From Morchella semilibera (taxonomy: Eukaryota; Ascomycota; Pezizomycetes; Pezizales; Morchellaceae): a DNA stretch of 64,000 nucleotides. Numbering within the stretch: position 1 is the stretch's first letter; the number at the start of each line of letters is the position of its first letter. The notes under the pieces are model-generated. The model searched no databases, was not told the DNA's origin, and worked only from the letters and a program-made list of their open reading frames with translations. A program made the translations under genes and the position numbers. The stretch spans positions 372,001 to 436,000 of the forward strand of contig WBVU01000017.1 of assembly GCA_009192285.1 (NCBI GenBank). The letters run 5' to 3'. Shown here one piece after another: positions 11,099-20,800 of this stretch.

Positions 11099-13372
11099 CT
11101 AAATAGTCTCCACACCATCCCACTCACCGTCCCCCCCCACCACCACCACCGCATCCTTCGTCTTGCGCCTCCTCTTAGGCTTCGCTGGCTCCCCATCGTC
11201 AATCTCCCCCGAGCTGTCCGCCGCCAAGGTCTTCCTCGGCCTCCCTCTAGCCTTCTTCGGCTTCTCCCCGTCACTTCCTCCGGCGCTCTCCTCCGTCACA
11301 ACCTTCCTCGCCCTCTTCGGCTTCTCCTCTGCGGCGGGCTCAGGCGTCTCAGTAGCCTTCTTCGGCCCCCCTCTAGCCTTCTTCGGCTTCTCCCCGTCAC
11401 TGCCTCCGGCGCTCTCCTCCGTCACAACCTTCCTCGCCCTCTTCGGCTTCTCCTCTGCGTCGGGCTCAGGCGTCTCAGTAGCCTTCTTCGGCCCCCCTCT
11501 AGCCTTCTTCACTGGCTTACTCTCGGCCTCCTCTGCGGCGGGCTCAGGCGTCTCGGTAGCCTTCTTCGGCCTCCCACTAGCCTTCTTCACCGGCTTACTC
11601 TCGGCCTCCTCTACGCCAGGCTCAGGCGTCTCAAGAGGCTTCTTCGGCCCCCCTCTAGCCCTCTTCACTGGCTTACTCTCGGCCTCCTCTGCGGCGGGCT
11701 CAGGCGTCTCAGTAGCCTTCTTCGGCCCCCCTCTAGCCCTCTTCACCGGCTTACTCTTGGCCTCCTCTGCGTCGGGCTCAGGCGTCTCAATAGCCTTCTT
11801 CGGCCTCCCGCTAGCCTTCTTCACTGGCTTACTCTCGGCCTCCTCTGCGTCGGGCTTAGGCGTCTCAATAGCCTTGGGCCTCGCTCTAGCCTTCTTCACC
11901 GGCTTACTCTCGGCCTCCTCTGCCTCCGTGCTCTCTGCGTCGGGCCCAGGCATCTCAATAGCCTTCTTCGGCCTCCCTCTAGCCCTCTTCACCGGCTTAC
12001 TCTCGGCCCCCTCCGCCTCCGTGCTCTCCTCCGCTACCGGATCTAGGGCCTTCTTTGTCACCGCCCTCTTCTTCTTCTTTTCCGTCGCATCACTGACGCG
12101 CGCGGTTTTTCGGCCCCTGGCTGTTTTCGGCGGCGGCGGCGTCTCTGTGTCGCTATCGGAACTGCTTAAAGGGTTTCTGGCGGGGTCGTCGTCGCTATCT
12201 TCGATTACGCTCGGGAGACGGTCCTTCCGCCTCGGACTCGGTTTTGCGGCCTTCTTCTTTGCGGCCTTCTTCTTTGCTGGTTTCTTCTTGATGACGGGCT
12301 CGTCATCATCGCTCACGTCTGTTTCGCCGCCCTCCATCTCCGCGTCTATGAGGTCTTCCTCCCCGTCCTCGTCCTCGTCCTCTTGGTCCCCCCGCTGCGG
12401 CGCCCTTCTTTGTCTTGGTGGGTTTCGCCTTTCCGCGTATCCTCACGCTCAGCTCCTTTACCAGGTCCACCCACGCCGTCCCTCCCCCGCAGCCCGGACA
12501 CTTGCCACTGACCGGCAGCACCTGCGTATTGTCCTCGGCCTTCAAAAACACCCTGGCCAAGCACCTCAAATGCGCCACATGCGCACACCCGCTGTGCGGA
12601 CACACAACCGCCACCTCACCCCTCACCACCCCCGCACAGACACCGCACACCACCGGCCCGGCCTCCAAAATCCCCCTCGCCTTCAGCACATGCGCCTCCA
12701 CCTTCCCCGCGCCAATATCCAGTCCGCGCAAGCCGCCCACGCCACTCGCGTCCCACATCCTCTTCAACGGGCCCTCCCCCTCCGCCCGGCGCTCATCCAG
12801 CACAACGCTGACCTCCCCCCTCAGCGGCGCGCTCTCCCTCTCGCACCACAGCCCCCACAGATCCCACACATCCCTCTCAAAGAAGCGCACCGCCAGGGGC
12901 CACCGCGCAAACGCGCTGACCCTCAGCAGCAGATGCAGCGCCTGCAGCCGCGCGACAATGCCAGTGGACGCATACCTCTTTTTGCGGCGCTTTACGCCCG
13001 CGGGGCGCAGGGCGGCGGGGATCTTGGTGCTGACGTGGGGGTGCTGCCAGGCCCACTCGAACTGCAGGGCTGCGAGCGACGACGGGAACCCGGACACGAG
13101 GAGCGTCATCTGCCAGGGGCGGCGCGTGCGGCGGCTGGTGCGCCGGGCGCCGCCGGGCGCCGTGCCGTTGTGTTGCGCGAGGCGGCGGCGGGGGTTGACG
13201 GTGGAGCCGATGTAGAGGCTGGCGTGGGAGACAGTCGAGCGCAGGAGGTAGCTGTGCGGTAGGTGTCAGTCGGTCAGTCAAGCCCGGCCTGGAGGAGTGG
13301 AGGGAGGGGGGGGGGTAAGTACGCGCAGTAGAAGGTCTGTATTGGTTTCAAGCCGAGTTCTTTTTGAGACAT
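11099..13372 (-). CDS. SLX1: Structure-specific endonuclease subunit SLX1 with long repetitive basic tail
   Basis: SLX1 with SLX4 cuts branched DNA in the nucleus. Exon 1 (13372-13323, MSQKELGLKPIQTFYC) splices over a 71-nt intron to 13251 and restores the GIY-YIG start FYCAYLLRST..SLYIGSTVNPRRRLAQHNG..GGARRTSRRTRRPW..LQFEWAWQHP. The C-terminal zinc finger (CGVC..CPHSGCAHVAHLRC..CPGC) is at roughly residues 217-275, followed by WVDLVKELSVRIRG. The frame then changes by +1 to an acidic stretch (DQEDEDEDGEED). This is either an indel in a G6 run (about 12394-12399) or a 52-nt GTGAGG..GCAG intron that would delete VRIRG. About 400 tail residues are tandem repeats of ESKPVK-KARGRPKKATETPEPDAEEA type, much longer than usual for SLX1. 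Total is about 733 residues. The nuclease identity is firm; the tail function is unknown. Confidence 0.9.
11230..12015 (-). repeat. In-frame tandem repeats encoding AT-hook-like units in the SLX1 tail
   Basis: In SLX1 reading order there are seven units of about 26-31 residues (core S-K-P-V-K-[KR]-A-[RS]-G-[RG]-P-K-K-A) followed by two 42-residue units beginning EEKPKRARKVVTEESAGGSDGEKPKKARG. Four cores keep the GRP of an AT-hook (RGRPKK, SGRPKK twice, RGRPRK); the others read GGP or RARP. At DNA level the two long units repeat with a period of 126 bp (about 11240-11490). Confidence 0.85.
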
Positions 13373-13866
13373 TGGGTGGTGCGGGGGAGGGGGAGACATG
13401 AAGGTAGGTACTAATTGGGTTATAGGCAAGTTAGGATAGATGGTGAGTTTGCTCGTGTGGTGGTGGTGATGGTTTTTTTTTATTCATGTATTTATCTACT
13501 ACTACTACTAAGACGCAGGCGTGTGGTTGCAACCTTCAGGTGGCAAGATCTGGGATCTGGTACCTGGCATCTGGTATCTGGCATTTAGATTGGTGCCTGC
13601 ATCCGTGCCTGAGCCACTTTCTTGACTGACTGTGCCTGTTTCGAGGAGAGCTACTAACCAACCACCCACAGGTTCCGGGCAATGGGAGTAAAAACAGCAG
13701 GTATCAATCCCATCACGCCCAGAGTTGATTGAGCGACAGCAATCCTTACTAACCAGCGAGGTCTCTCTCCCCGAGCTCGTATGCAGCACCCAATCATTGG
13801 CTGGTTGGCCATTAAATGATGTAGCCCTGCTTTATGTAGGTAGACATACAGCAAAAAAAAAAATAG
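13373..13866. other. Spacer upstream of SLX1
   Basis: No gene seen. It holds a T-rich stretch near 13472-13481, a TAC trinucleotide tract at about 13497-13510 and an imperfect TCTGG-TACCTGGCA repeat at 13549-13582. Confidence 0.4.
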
Positions 13867-13869
13867 AAC

Positions 13870-13997
13870 AAAAAGTACCCAGGGTGTGATTAGGTCACCC
13901 CAGTCCAAATACTCCCACCCCTGGACTCGAACCCGGATCCTCCGGTGCCACGCGGTGTGTGGCGAGGTGGACAGCACGCCGACTGCGCCACCCCGCC
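13870..13997 (-). mobile_element. tRNA-derived SINE-like unit, copy 1
   Basis: Read on the minus strand it begins GGCGGGGTGGCGCAGTCGG, containing an A-box match (TGGCGCAGTCGG), and continues to GGATCCGGGTTCGAGTCCAGG, containing a perfect B-box match (GGTTCGAGTCC). It ends GGGTACTTTTT, a run of T that could stop RNA polymerase III. The spacing of the boxes is tRNA-like, but no complete cloverleaf is apparent. Two further copies lie at 15751-15878 and 17644-17768. About 40 bases beyond the head (to about 14038) are shared by all copies. Confidence 0.7.
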
Positions 13998-14041
13998 GTT
14001 GCGTTTCGTCGTCCGCGAGCGCTACTTGTGCGGGAAACTTA

Positions 14042-14580
14042 CTTCTGGGCGTTACATAAGTACTTACATATATGTATGTATCTCCACCAGGAACAGGCCT
14101 CCGGTAAGATACACCCTCCGGTAGTTATGGAACCGGCGGGGCGGGGCGGGGCGGGGCGGGGCGGGGCGGGCACGTGTTGTACATAGTAACAGGGGCATGC
14201 ATATAAATTTTGGTAGATTACATACACCCTTCACAGCCAAAGTAGCCATGTTTAGCGATCTAAACCAACCACTCAGTGTTGGACAAAAAATTCTACCACT
14301 TAAGAAGACATTAGAAATTATCTCAAGATGGAGCTCAGAGAATTCTAGAATTCCGAGCCCACTTTCCAGGTGTGTGCGATGCGTTTTTTCAAGATGGTCT
14401 TTCAAGGATTTCTGATTTTGTATGGTGTTCCCATACAAATTTTGCCATCAAAAACCACATGTACCAATACTTCTGTGTATATGTACTAGCCCCCGCCCAA
14501 AGACAGTGTCGTCTTTTGCACGTTAGGGGAGGTGATACATTCGCCGTAACCTGCGGGTTGCATGCATACAGCCACTCATC
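14042..14580. repeat. Right arm of composite repeat, copy 1, interrupted by an insertion
   Basis: Segments 14042-14190 (acattacataagtactt..ccctccggtag..cacgtgttgt) and about 14480-14575 (cccaaagacagtgtc..gcatgcatac) match consecutive parts of 15955-16260. The block between them (about 14205-14460) is absent from the second copy and is itself a dispersed repeat. The tract 14130-14171 is a GGGGC pentamer array. Confidence 0.65.
14210..14451 (-). repeat. Dispersed repeat with palindromic end, copy 1 (inserted)
   Basis: On the minus strand this reads AATTTGTATGGGAACACCATACAAA at its start, then diverges, then resumes with GAATTTTTTGTCCAACACTGAGTGGTT and a CTAAACATGGCTAC motif. The same order of motifs is seen at 43199-43362 on the plus strand. 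It separates two parts of a longer repeat arm that are contiguous elsewhere, so it looks inserted. No coding capacity. It may be a MITE-like element, but target duplications were not established. Confidence 0.55.
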
Positions 14581-14954
14581 AAAAGTGGATATAGGATGGC
14601 CAGTGCCCAGTGTGGCTGAATCCAAGAACTCAAATGCATCAATAGGGTTTTGTATCAACAGGGGAAATAAAAGCAACGTGAACATCTACAGTATGAAAAA
14701 ATGGGGTGAAATCACTACCATAGGACTACGGAATTTAGTGACAAATACCGAATTAGAGGAAGAGTACTGTATGCTTACCGCACTGCTAGCGTACAAACGA
14801 GAATACCGTAGTGATCCCACCCCTCTTTTTGGTACTGTAGTATTGGTTTTAGCCGCCATTCGGTGCTGATGGCTTGAGATTTTGGGCATCTCAGTGCACA
14901 GTTTGGTAACTGACTTGAGCTATTTTAAGTCTGGATCACGAACACTTTTGATGA

Positions 14955-15235
14955 TGGTATGAAGTGTAAATAAGACGCTGTCCTCGCCCGCGTCCCCCCG
15001 TCCCCCGTCCCCCACCCCCTACCAGATAATAATGGGCACGAGATCTTTAAGCAAGACGAGACAAAGCTATATGTACATAGGTCCGGGGGTCTCAAGATAC
15101 TACATGTAGTTATAAGTCTCGAGATCTTTTTTTTCCTCCTCCTCACCTAAATAAATTCTACAGCTCCAGCTCAAAAATAGGATTTTTTTTTAAAAAAAAA
15201 AAACATTACCTACATAATTCTTTCTCGGCTCCGTT
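14955..15235. repeat. Left arm of composite repeat (copy a)
   Basis: It begins with agtatgaagtgtaaataag, followed by a C-rich GTCCCCC tract, an AGCAAGACGAGACAAA motif, ATAGGTCCGGGGGTCTC and ACAGCTCCAGCTCAAAAA, ending in poly-T/poly-A. Related arms occur at about 15252-15420, 15548-15690 and 17205-17560. Confidence 0.65.
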
Positions 15236-15239
15236 GATG

Positions 15240-16262
15240 AGCGGCTGTACATAGTATGAAGTGTAAATAAGTTGCCCACGTCCCCCCGTCCCCCACCTCC
15301 TACCAGATAATAGCGAGCACGAGATCTTTAAGCAAGACGAGACAAAAACTACATGTACCCAGGGTGTCGCGCGCACATTTGGTTTCATAGCCACACGGGA
15401 ACCAACCCCCACACACACCAGGCTATTTCAAGGTAAATATGAGTGTGCAGATACTCTTCATCAAGTATATGCTTAGTACTTACATAGGGAAGTTCTGTAC
15501 GATTTTGTTGTATTGTGATAAAGTGCATCACTTTCAAACACTCTGGGTACATAGGTCCGGGGGTCTCAAGATACTAGTTATAAGTCTCAAGATCTTTTTC
15601 CCCCTCCTCCTCACCTAAACAAATTCTACAGCTCCAGCTCAAAAAAAAAATTACATACATAATTCTTTCCCGGCTCCGTAGCTACATGATGAAAAAAGTC
15701 TCGAGACACAACTTGGGGAAGTCCTGCCCCGCCTCATGCCCGGCTGGAGCAAAAAGTACCCAGGGTGTGATTAGGTCACCCCAGTCGAAATACTCCCACC
15801 CCTGGACTCGAACCCGGATCCTCCGGTGCCACGCGGTGTGTGGCGAAGTGGACAGCACGCCGACTGCACCACCCCGCCATTGCGTGTCGTTGTCCCCGAG
15901 CGGTACTTGTACGGGAAGCGCTAGCGGCGTCGTGGAAACTTTAATTCTGCACATTACATTACATAAGTACTTGCATGCATTTATGTATATACATGTACAT
16001 CACACGTAGCATCTTCACCGGGAACCTCCAACAAAATATATACCACGCCCTCCGGTAGCTAAAGAATAGAAGTCTTGAACCTGGTTCTATGGGCGGGGGC
16101 GGGCGGGCACGTGTTGTGATAACAGAAACCTACATGCTAGACCCACCCAAAGACAGTGTCCTCTCTTACATGCCCTGCTTGTTTAGGGGAGGTAATACAT
16201 GTACTTTGCATTTCGCCGTAACCTTCGAGTTGCATGCATACATACAAGTACTGTACCGCCCG
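15240..16262. repeat. Composite repeat, copy 2 (left arm, SINE-like core, right arm)
   Basis: The left arm is split: 15252-15420 carries the start and the GACGAGACAAA motif, and 15548-15690 carries the GGTCCGGGGGTCTC to CAGCTCCAGCTC part and the motif ending CTTGGGGAAGTCC. The SINE-like core (15751-15878) follows, then the right arm 15955-16260. This is the fullest copy and defines the order of modules. No long open frame is present. Confidence 0.6.
15751..15878 (-). mobile_element. tRNA-derived SINE-like unit, copy 2
   Basis: Minus strand starts GGCGGGGTGGTGCAGTCGG (A-box match) and carries GGGTTCGAGTCCAGG (B-box match) before ending in GTACTTTTT. It is nearly identical to the copy at 13870-13997, with a few substitutions. 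It is embedded between the left and right arms of the composite repeat. Confidence 0.7.
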
Positions 16263-17204
16263 ACCATATAAAATATCAGCCTGTTTTGTAGACCTAGAGC
16301 TGATACTAGCTTGATATATGCTTTATCTATAGGATATGCCGTATTTTGGCCTGTTTGGGCGATAGTCTTGATATCTGGTGCCTAATTAGGGCAGAATAAA
16401 GCTCGATCAGGCTCTTTCTGGAGAATAGCATGCGCGAATAAAATCAGATTATCAAAAACTATCAGCGGAATAAGGGTTAGGGTTGTGGACTTGGAGATAT
16501 TATCCACTCTGCGCTCTCCTCTACACCTTCATCTCCTCTACACCTTCATCTCCTCTACACCTTCACCTCTACACCTTCACCTCTACACCACTCCTTCCTA
16601 TCTCCCTACCTTGATTAATCATACATACATAAGCTAATCGGTGCATTCAGTAGTGAATCCAATAAATCCAATGACTCCAAACGGGCGTGGAATCAAGTAC
16701 TACACCGCACAGCACCGCACAGCACCGCACCGCACCGCACCGCACCGCACCGCACCGTATCGAACAGCACCGTATCGAACAGCACCGCACCGTACCTGAA
16801 AGTACAGAATCACTGTACTTGAGAGCACGGAATGAAGCAGTGAATCAAGCAGGCACGTTAGGTAGGTAGGTAGGCGGCAGGCAGGCAGGCAGGCAGGCGG
16901 CTGCAGTTAGACGAATGTACATATTAAATCGAGAAATAATCCAGAGTTTTATTTGTGAAATTCACCTATGCTAGAAGGAGTGTGAGCACTGGCCTACCTG
17001 CGCATCCAGATCTTTCAGTGAATAAAATCAATTTTATATCGGCATTATCATATACCATAATCTTCACTAAATATCAGCTTTAGCGAAACCATAGGCTAAT
17101 TAAGTCCTGATCTAAAATATCGGGCATAAAATCATAAAAGCTTGATATCGGACTGAATTCAGCTTCAAATCAAACTGATATTTTTATACGGTCCGCGGTA
17201 ACGT
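16263..17204. repeat. Simple-sequence region: minisatellite and GCACC pentamer array
   Basis: A minisatellite of CTCTACACCTTCATCTC-type units runs about 16504-16590. A pentamer array (GCACC, GCACA, variants TATCGAACA) runs about 16698-16796. GTAG and GGCA tetranucleotide tracts lie at about 16861-16902. No gene seen. Confidence 0.75.
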
Positions 17205-17880
17205 AAGTATGAAGTGTAAATAAGACGCTGTCCTCGCCCACGCCCCCCCGTCCCCCGTCCCCCGCCCCCCGTCCCCCGCCCCCGTCCCCCATCCCCCGTA
17301 CCTGCCAGGGGATTAGGGGCACGAGACGAGTTGTCTCGGGACTTGGGTACTTGACTTGTCTCGAGACCTTTTAGCAAGACGAGACAAAAATACATAGGTC
17401 CGGGGGTCTCGAGATACTAATCATAAGTCTCAAAATCTTAACTTTTTTTTCCAAGTACATAGGATTTTTTTTTTTAAAAAAAAAAAAACTACATACATTT
17501 AATTAACATACTATGTAATTACAGTGCCTCCCCGGCCCCGTGGTTACACGATGAAAAGTCTAAGACAGAGTGGAGAATTAAAATACAAAACGAGACAAGA
17601 CTTGGGGAAAAAGTTTCTGCCCCGCCCTATGCCCGGTTGGAGCAAAAAGTACCCAGGGTGTGATTAAGTCACCCCAGTCGAAATACCCCCACCCCTGGGT
17701 CGAACCCGGATCCTCCGGTGCCACGCGGTGTGTGGCAGGTGGACAGCACGCCGACTGCACCACCCGCCATTGAATTTGAGCGTCCAAGATTGGTACTTGT
17801 GCGGGAAGCGCTAGCGTCATCACAAACCTTATTTAAGGTTTAGGTCTAACTACATGTAATTAAACACCAACAGGATGTAT
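17205..17880. repeat. Composite repeat, copy 3
   Basis: The left arm (agtatgaagtgtaaataag, C-rich tract, GACGAGACAAAAATACATAGGTCCGGGGGTCTC) runs to about 17640 and the SINE-like core follows at 17644-17768. The right arm is not recognisable beyond about 17825. Differences from the other copies include an expanded CCCCCGTC tract and extra CTTGTCTCGAG sequence near 17320-17370. Confidence 0.6.
17644..17768 (-). mobile_element. tRNA-derived SINE-like unit, copy 3
   Basis: Minus strand starts GGCGGGTGGTGCAGTCGG and contains GGGTTCGACCCAGG as its B-box region, two bases shorter than in the other copies, ending GTACTTTTT. More diverged than copies 1 and 2. Confidence 0.65.
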
Positions 17881-20800
17881 GCAATGTACTTGCCTTCCTG
17901 GTCAGGGCGGAATCAGCGCCGAGTGAGAATTTGTGATCCAGCGGGGCTAGGATTGATGACTTACTGATACATACTTCATACCGGGCCAGGATTGATTGAC
18001 GCACAAAAGGGGAATAGAAGGATAGAAGGGCTAAAAGTGACGGAATCTAGGTTACTAGGCGGGGTATAACATGGTCTTTTACCGCTTCTTCCTCTCTTTT
18101 ATTATTTTATTTCCTTGTCTCCTTCCCTACATAGCTAGGTAGGCCCGCGCCTATCCCCCTCCTCCAACTAAATCACCAGCTAAACAATAACTCCAGACTA
18201 CATGTATTTACCCCGGTCCCTTTAAACTCACCGCTCCAAACATACTTAACTCTAGACGCGGCTTTTCGGGTGCGTCCCATAGACCCGGCTCAAGCGACGG
18301 GGATTCTAGATTCTACTCTCAAGTGGCATGATTATAGCTAAGTAGCTACCCATGTTAATTCCGCCTAGTACATGTATGTGTGTAGTCCCCTTTCCTTTAC
18401 TGGAGCCCGAGGGACGTGGGGGTAGCATAGGCGTTAGTAGTGCCCCGTGAAAGGATAGCGCGCGATCTATCTAGGGCCAGACACCGATGCGAACATGTCC
18501 TACCAGCGAAAATACGTAATGGCCAAAGCAAGGGGGGGGGGGAGACCACGCTGACCGTCAGCGTCTAACTGGGAGTGTTATTCATACGCCAGGAATGACA
18601 TGCCCCCCTCTATCATAGCTTCATGTGCGTAGGCATGGATAGATGCAACAGCTGGCTCCATACGTTCAATCCAACAAGCATATAGTCAAACCCTTCATGC
18701 CAACCGGAGGCCACCAGTTGTAGCCCACATCCGCTTTTTAAAGGCGTATCTAGCTTACCTGTGTAGAAAATCGGAAGTGCTATGCAGGCCTAGAACTAGA
18801 GTAATACCCCTGTATCCACGCTCATATATATATACCCCACGGCCCTAAAAATCTCATCCAAAGCTCAGTCAAGTTCCTGCCTTGCTTTCGACTCCTGCCC
18901 TATAAATCAGCTGTTCCATGGTATTAGGCTGCCCTAGTTGACCAAATAGTGACGATATGCCATATCCATGTACACGACCCATGCGATCACCTGAATAGTC
19001 CGGGCGTGATTCCTGCCTTTGAAGGGTCTTACTTTCCCGCTCCTCTCGGAGGGGAGCAGCTGTAGCTACCGATGAGACCAGTGGCCAAGTCCTCATCTAG
19101 TGTACTTATAGCCATGTGAGTGGGCGGGATTTGGACATAGGCCAGGCTTCCAAGATGTGAGATTTGCTTGGTACTGATGTAGCATGTAGAGCGGTTGGTG
19201 GTGCGTTGAAAGGCGGAGCTGAGGAATGGTTTATGGGACCGAAAGGGTAACCCTTGCTAGATAGCTATTTCAAACTACTACATAACCGCTTCAAGTAACA
19301 ATGACATTGGGTCATGTCTTCCTCATATAGACCTTATTTATTTAGGTCATTAGTTGAACCCCCTTTCCCCAGAGGCTACCTACAAACCTTATACGAGCTA
19401 CGAGGAACCTCCCCCGGGGCTTGTCTTACCTCAAGTTATAGCTCCATGTACTTTAAACTTACCTATTATCTGTGTTAATAGGTGAGCGAGTCCTTATCTT
19501 ACGCTTTTTGCCGCTCTTTATCTTTCTTCCCATATCCTGTACGGATACGTCCACCCCCCCCCCCCCCCCCAAGTTGTTTTTAATCTCAAGGTCTGGTTTC
19601 CCTTTCCTCCCCGCTATGTTACCTCGTATAATCTTTAATTCGCCCTTTCAAATTCTCCAGCTTCTCACTCAACAACCCCTTACCACGCCCCCTCTCCCCC
19701 TGCTTTATCTATTGAAGCCCTTCTTCACGCTCTCTGGCCATTCCTTGCTGCTCCTAGGGCCCCCTCTCCCCAACCCAAGTTTATCCCCTCGGGCCCCGGA
19801 TCTCCCCAATGCTAGAGCGGCCCCGCACGTGTGCGGCGGCCTCATCACCTTCTCCTACACCAGTAGCGGTGCAGGTGGGCACATTAAAAGGTCATTAGCG
19901 GCACTTAGGGCAATCTCCAAGTCGACTTTATACATGCGCACAATCTTTTAAATACCTCTCCGGTACCCCTTAGGAATCACTTTTCCTTAATGTCAGACCA
20001 CATTGTGGCCCCAATGATAGCATTCCTCATCGCTTGTAGCCCGATCAGGTCCCTTGAGTAGCTGTTTCTCCCTCTAAGTAGCGTCTCATTGATGCCGTAA
20101 AGGGAGATCACACCATATGTTTGTATTTAATAAGGCTGCAGAGACACGATGTCGTTGAAGATACTGAGATTCCCGACGGCCGAGTGGTCGAAGCCGGGTG
20201 TATCGGGGGGGCGGAACCTTGCGCTCAAGAAGCCCTGTCATTAGACCAGGGGGATGTCGTAACTGATCATGAGGAGGGACCAAGTACAAGATTCGAGGCG
20301 GCTGCCCGCAACTGGCCTGTTCCCATCGAGATCAAGATGCCCAGTAGCTTGATGAGGCTGCTCTTTACCGGTCTCAGTCTTTCCGGCTAGCATGGTGGCA
20401 ACTATTTGGGTCTGGACGGAAGACCAAGGGGGTCTGATAACATCTTTGTCAGTACTTAAAAGAGCACACAACCTTTGCGCAACGTTGGAGCCATGTACTA
20501 TCTCCATTGGTAGACTCCCCCATGATGGGATATAGCACCCTTACGTCCCGCCCGTCTTTTTTTCCCTTCGGCTGATAGAGAGTATAGGAGGAGATCAAAA
20601 ACAATCCCCGGATATGTGAAGAGGAAGTGCCCAGAGTTTATGTTGGGGTGTGCTCTACCCCTCTTATATACGAGGATGGAATGGATGAAAGGTTATTGGC
20701 TGTATGAATTTAGGCCTCCCAGTTTTATGTTTACGTCCATCCGTATGGCTGGGAGTGTCGTACCGCTTGCTTACTTGGTTCCTTAGTTGGTTGCCTGACA

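Noticed and set aside
11163-13262. A 2.1-kb open frame antisense to SLX1 (699 codons, plus strand)
   Set aside because: It is the mirror of a GC-rich, repeat-encoding gene with biased codons. It shows no family motif, while the minus strand carries clear GIY-YIG and zinc-finger signatures.
19472-19951. 159-codon open frame with a hydrophobic start
   Set aside because: Low-complexity Pro/Leu composition with no family motif, in a repeat-rich spacer, beginning at a non-ATG codon and crossing a C19 run.
20161-20300. tRNA-like A-box (GGCCGAGTGGTCGAAGC) and a weak B-box-like GATTCGAGGC
   Set aside because: The boxes are too far apart for a tRNA, arms do not pair and no second copy exists in the window. 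At most a degenerate SINE.
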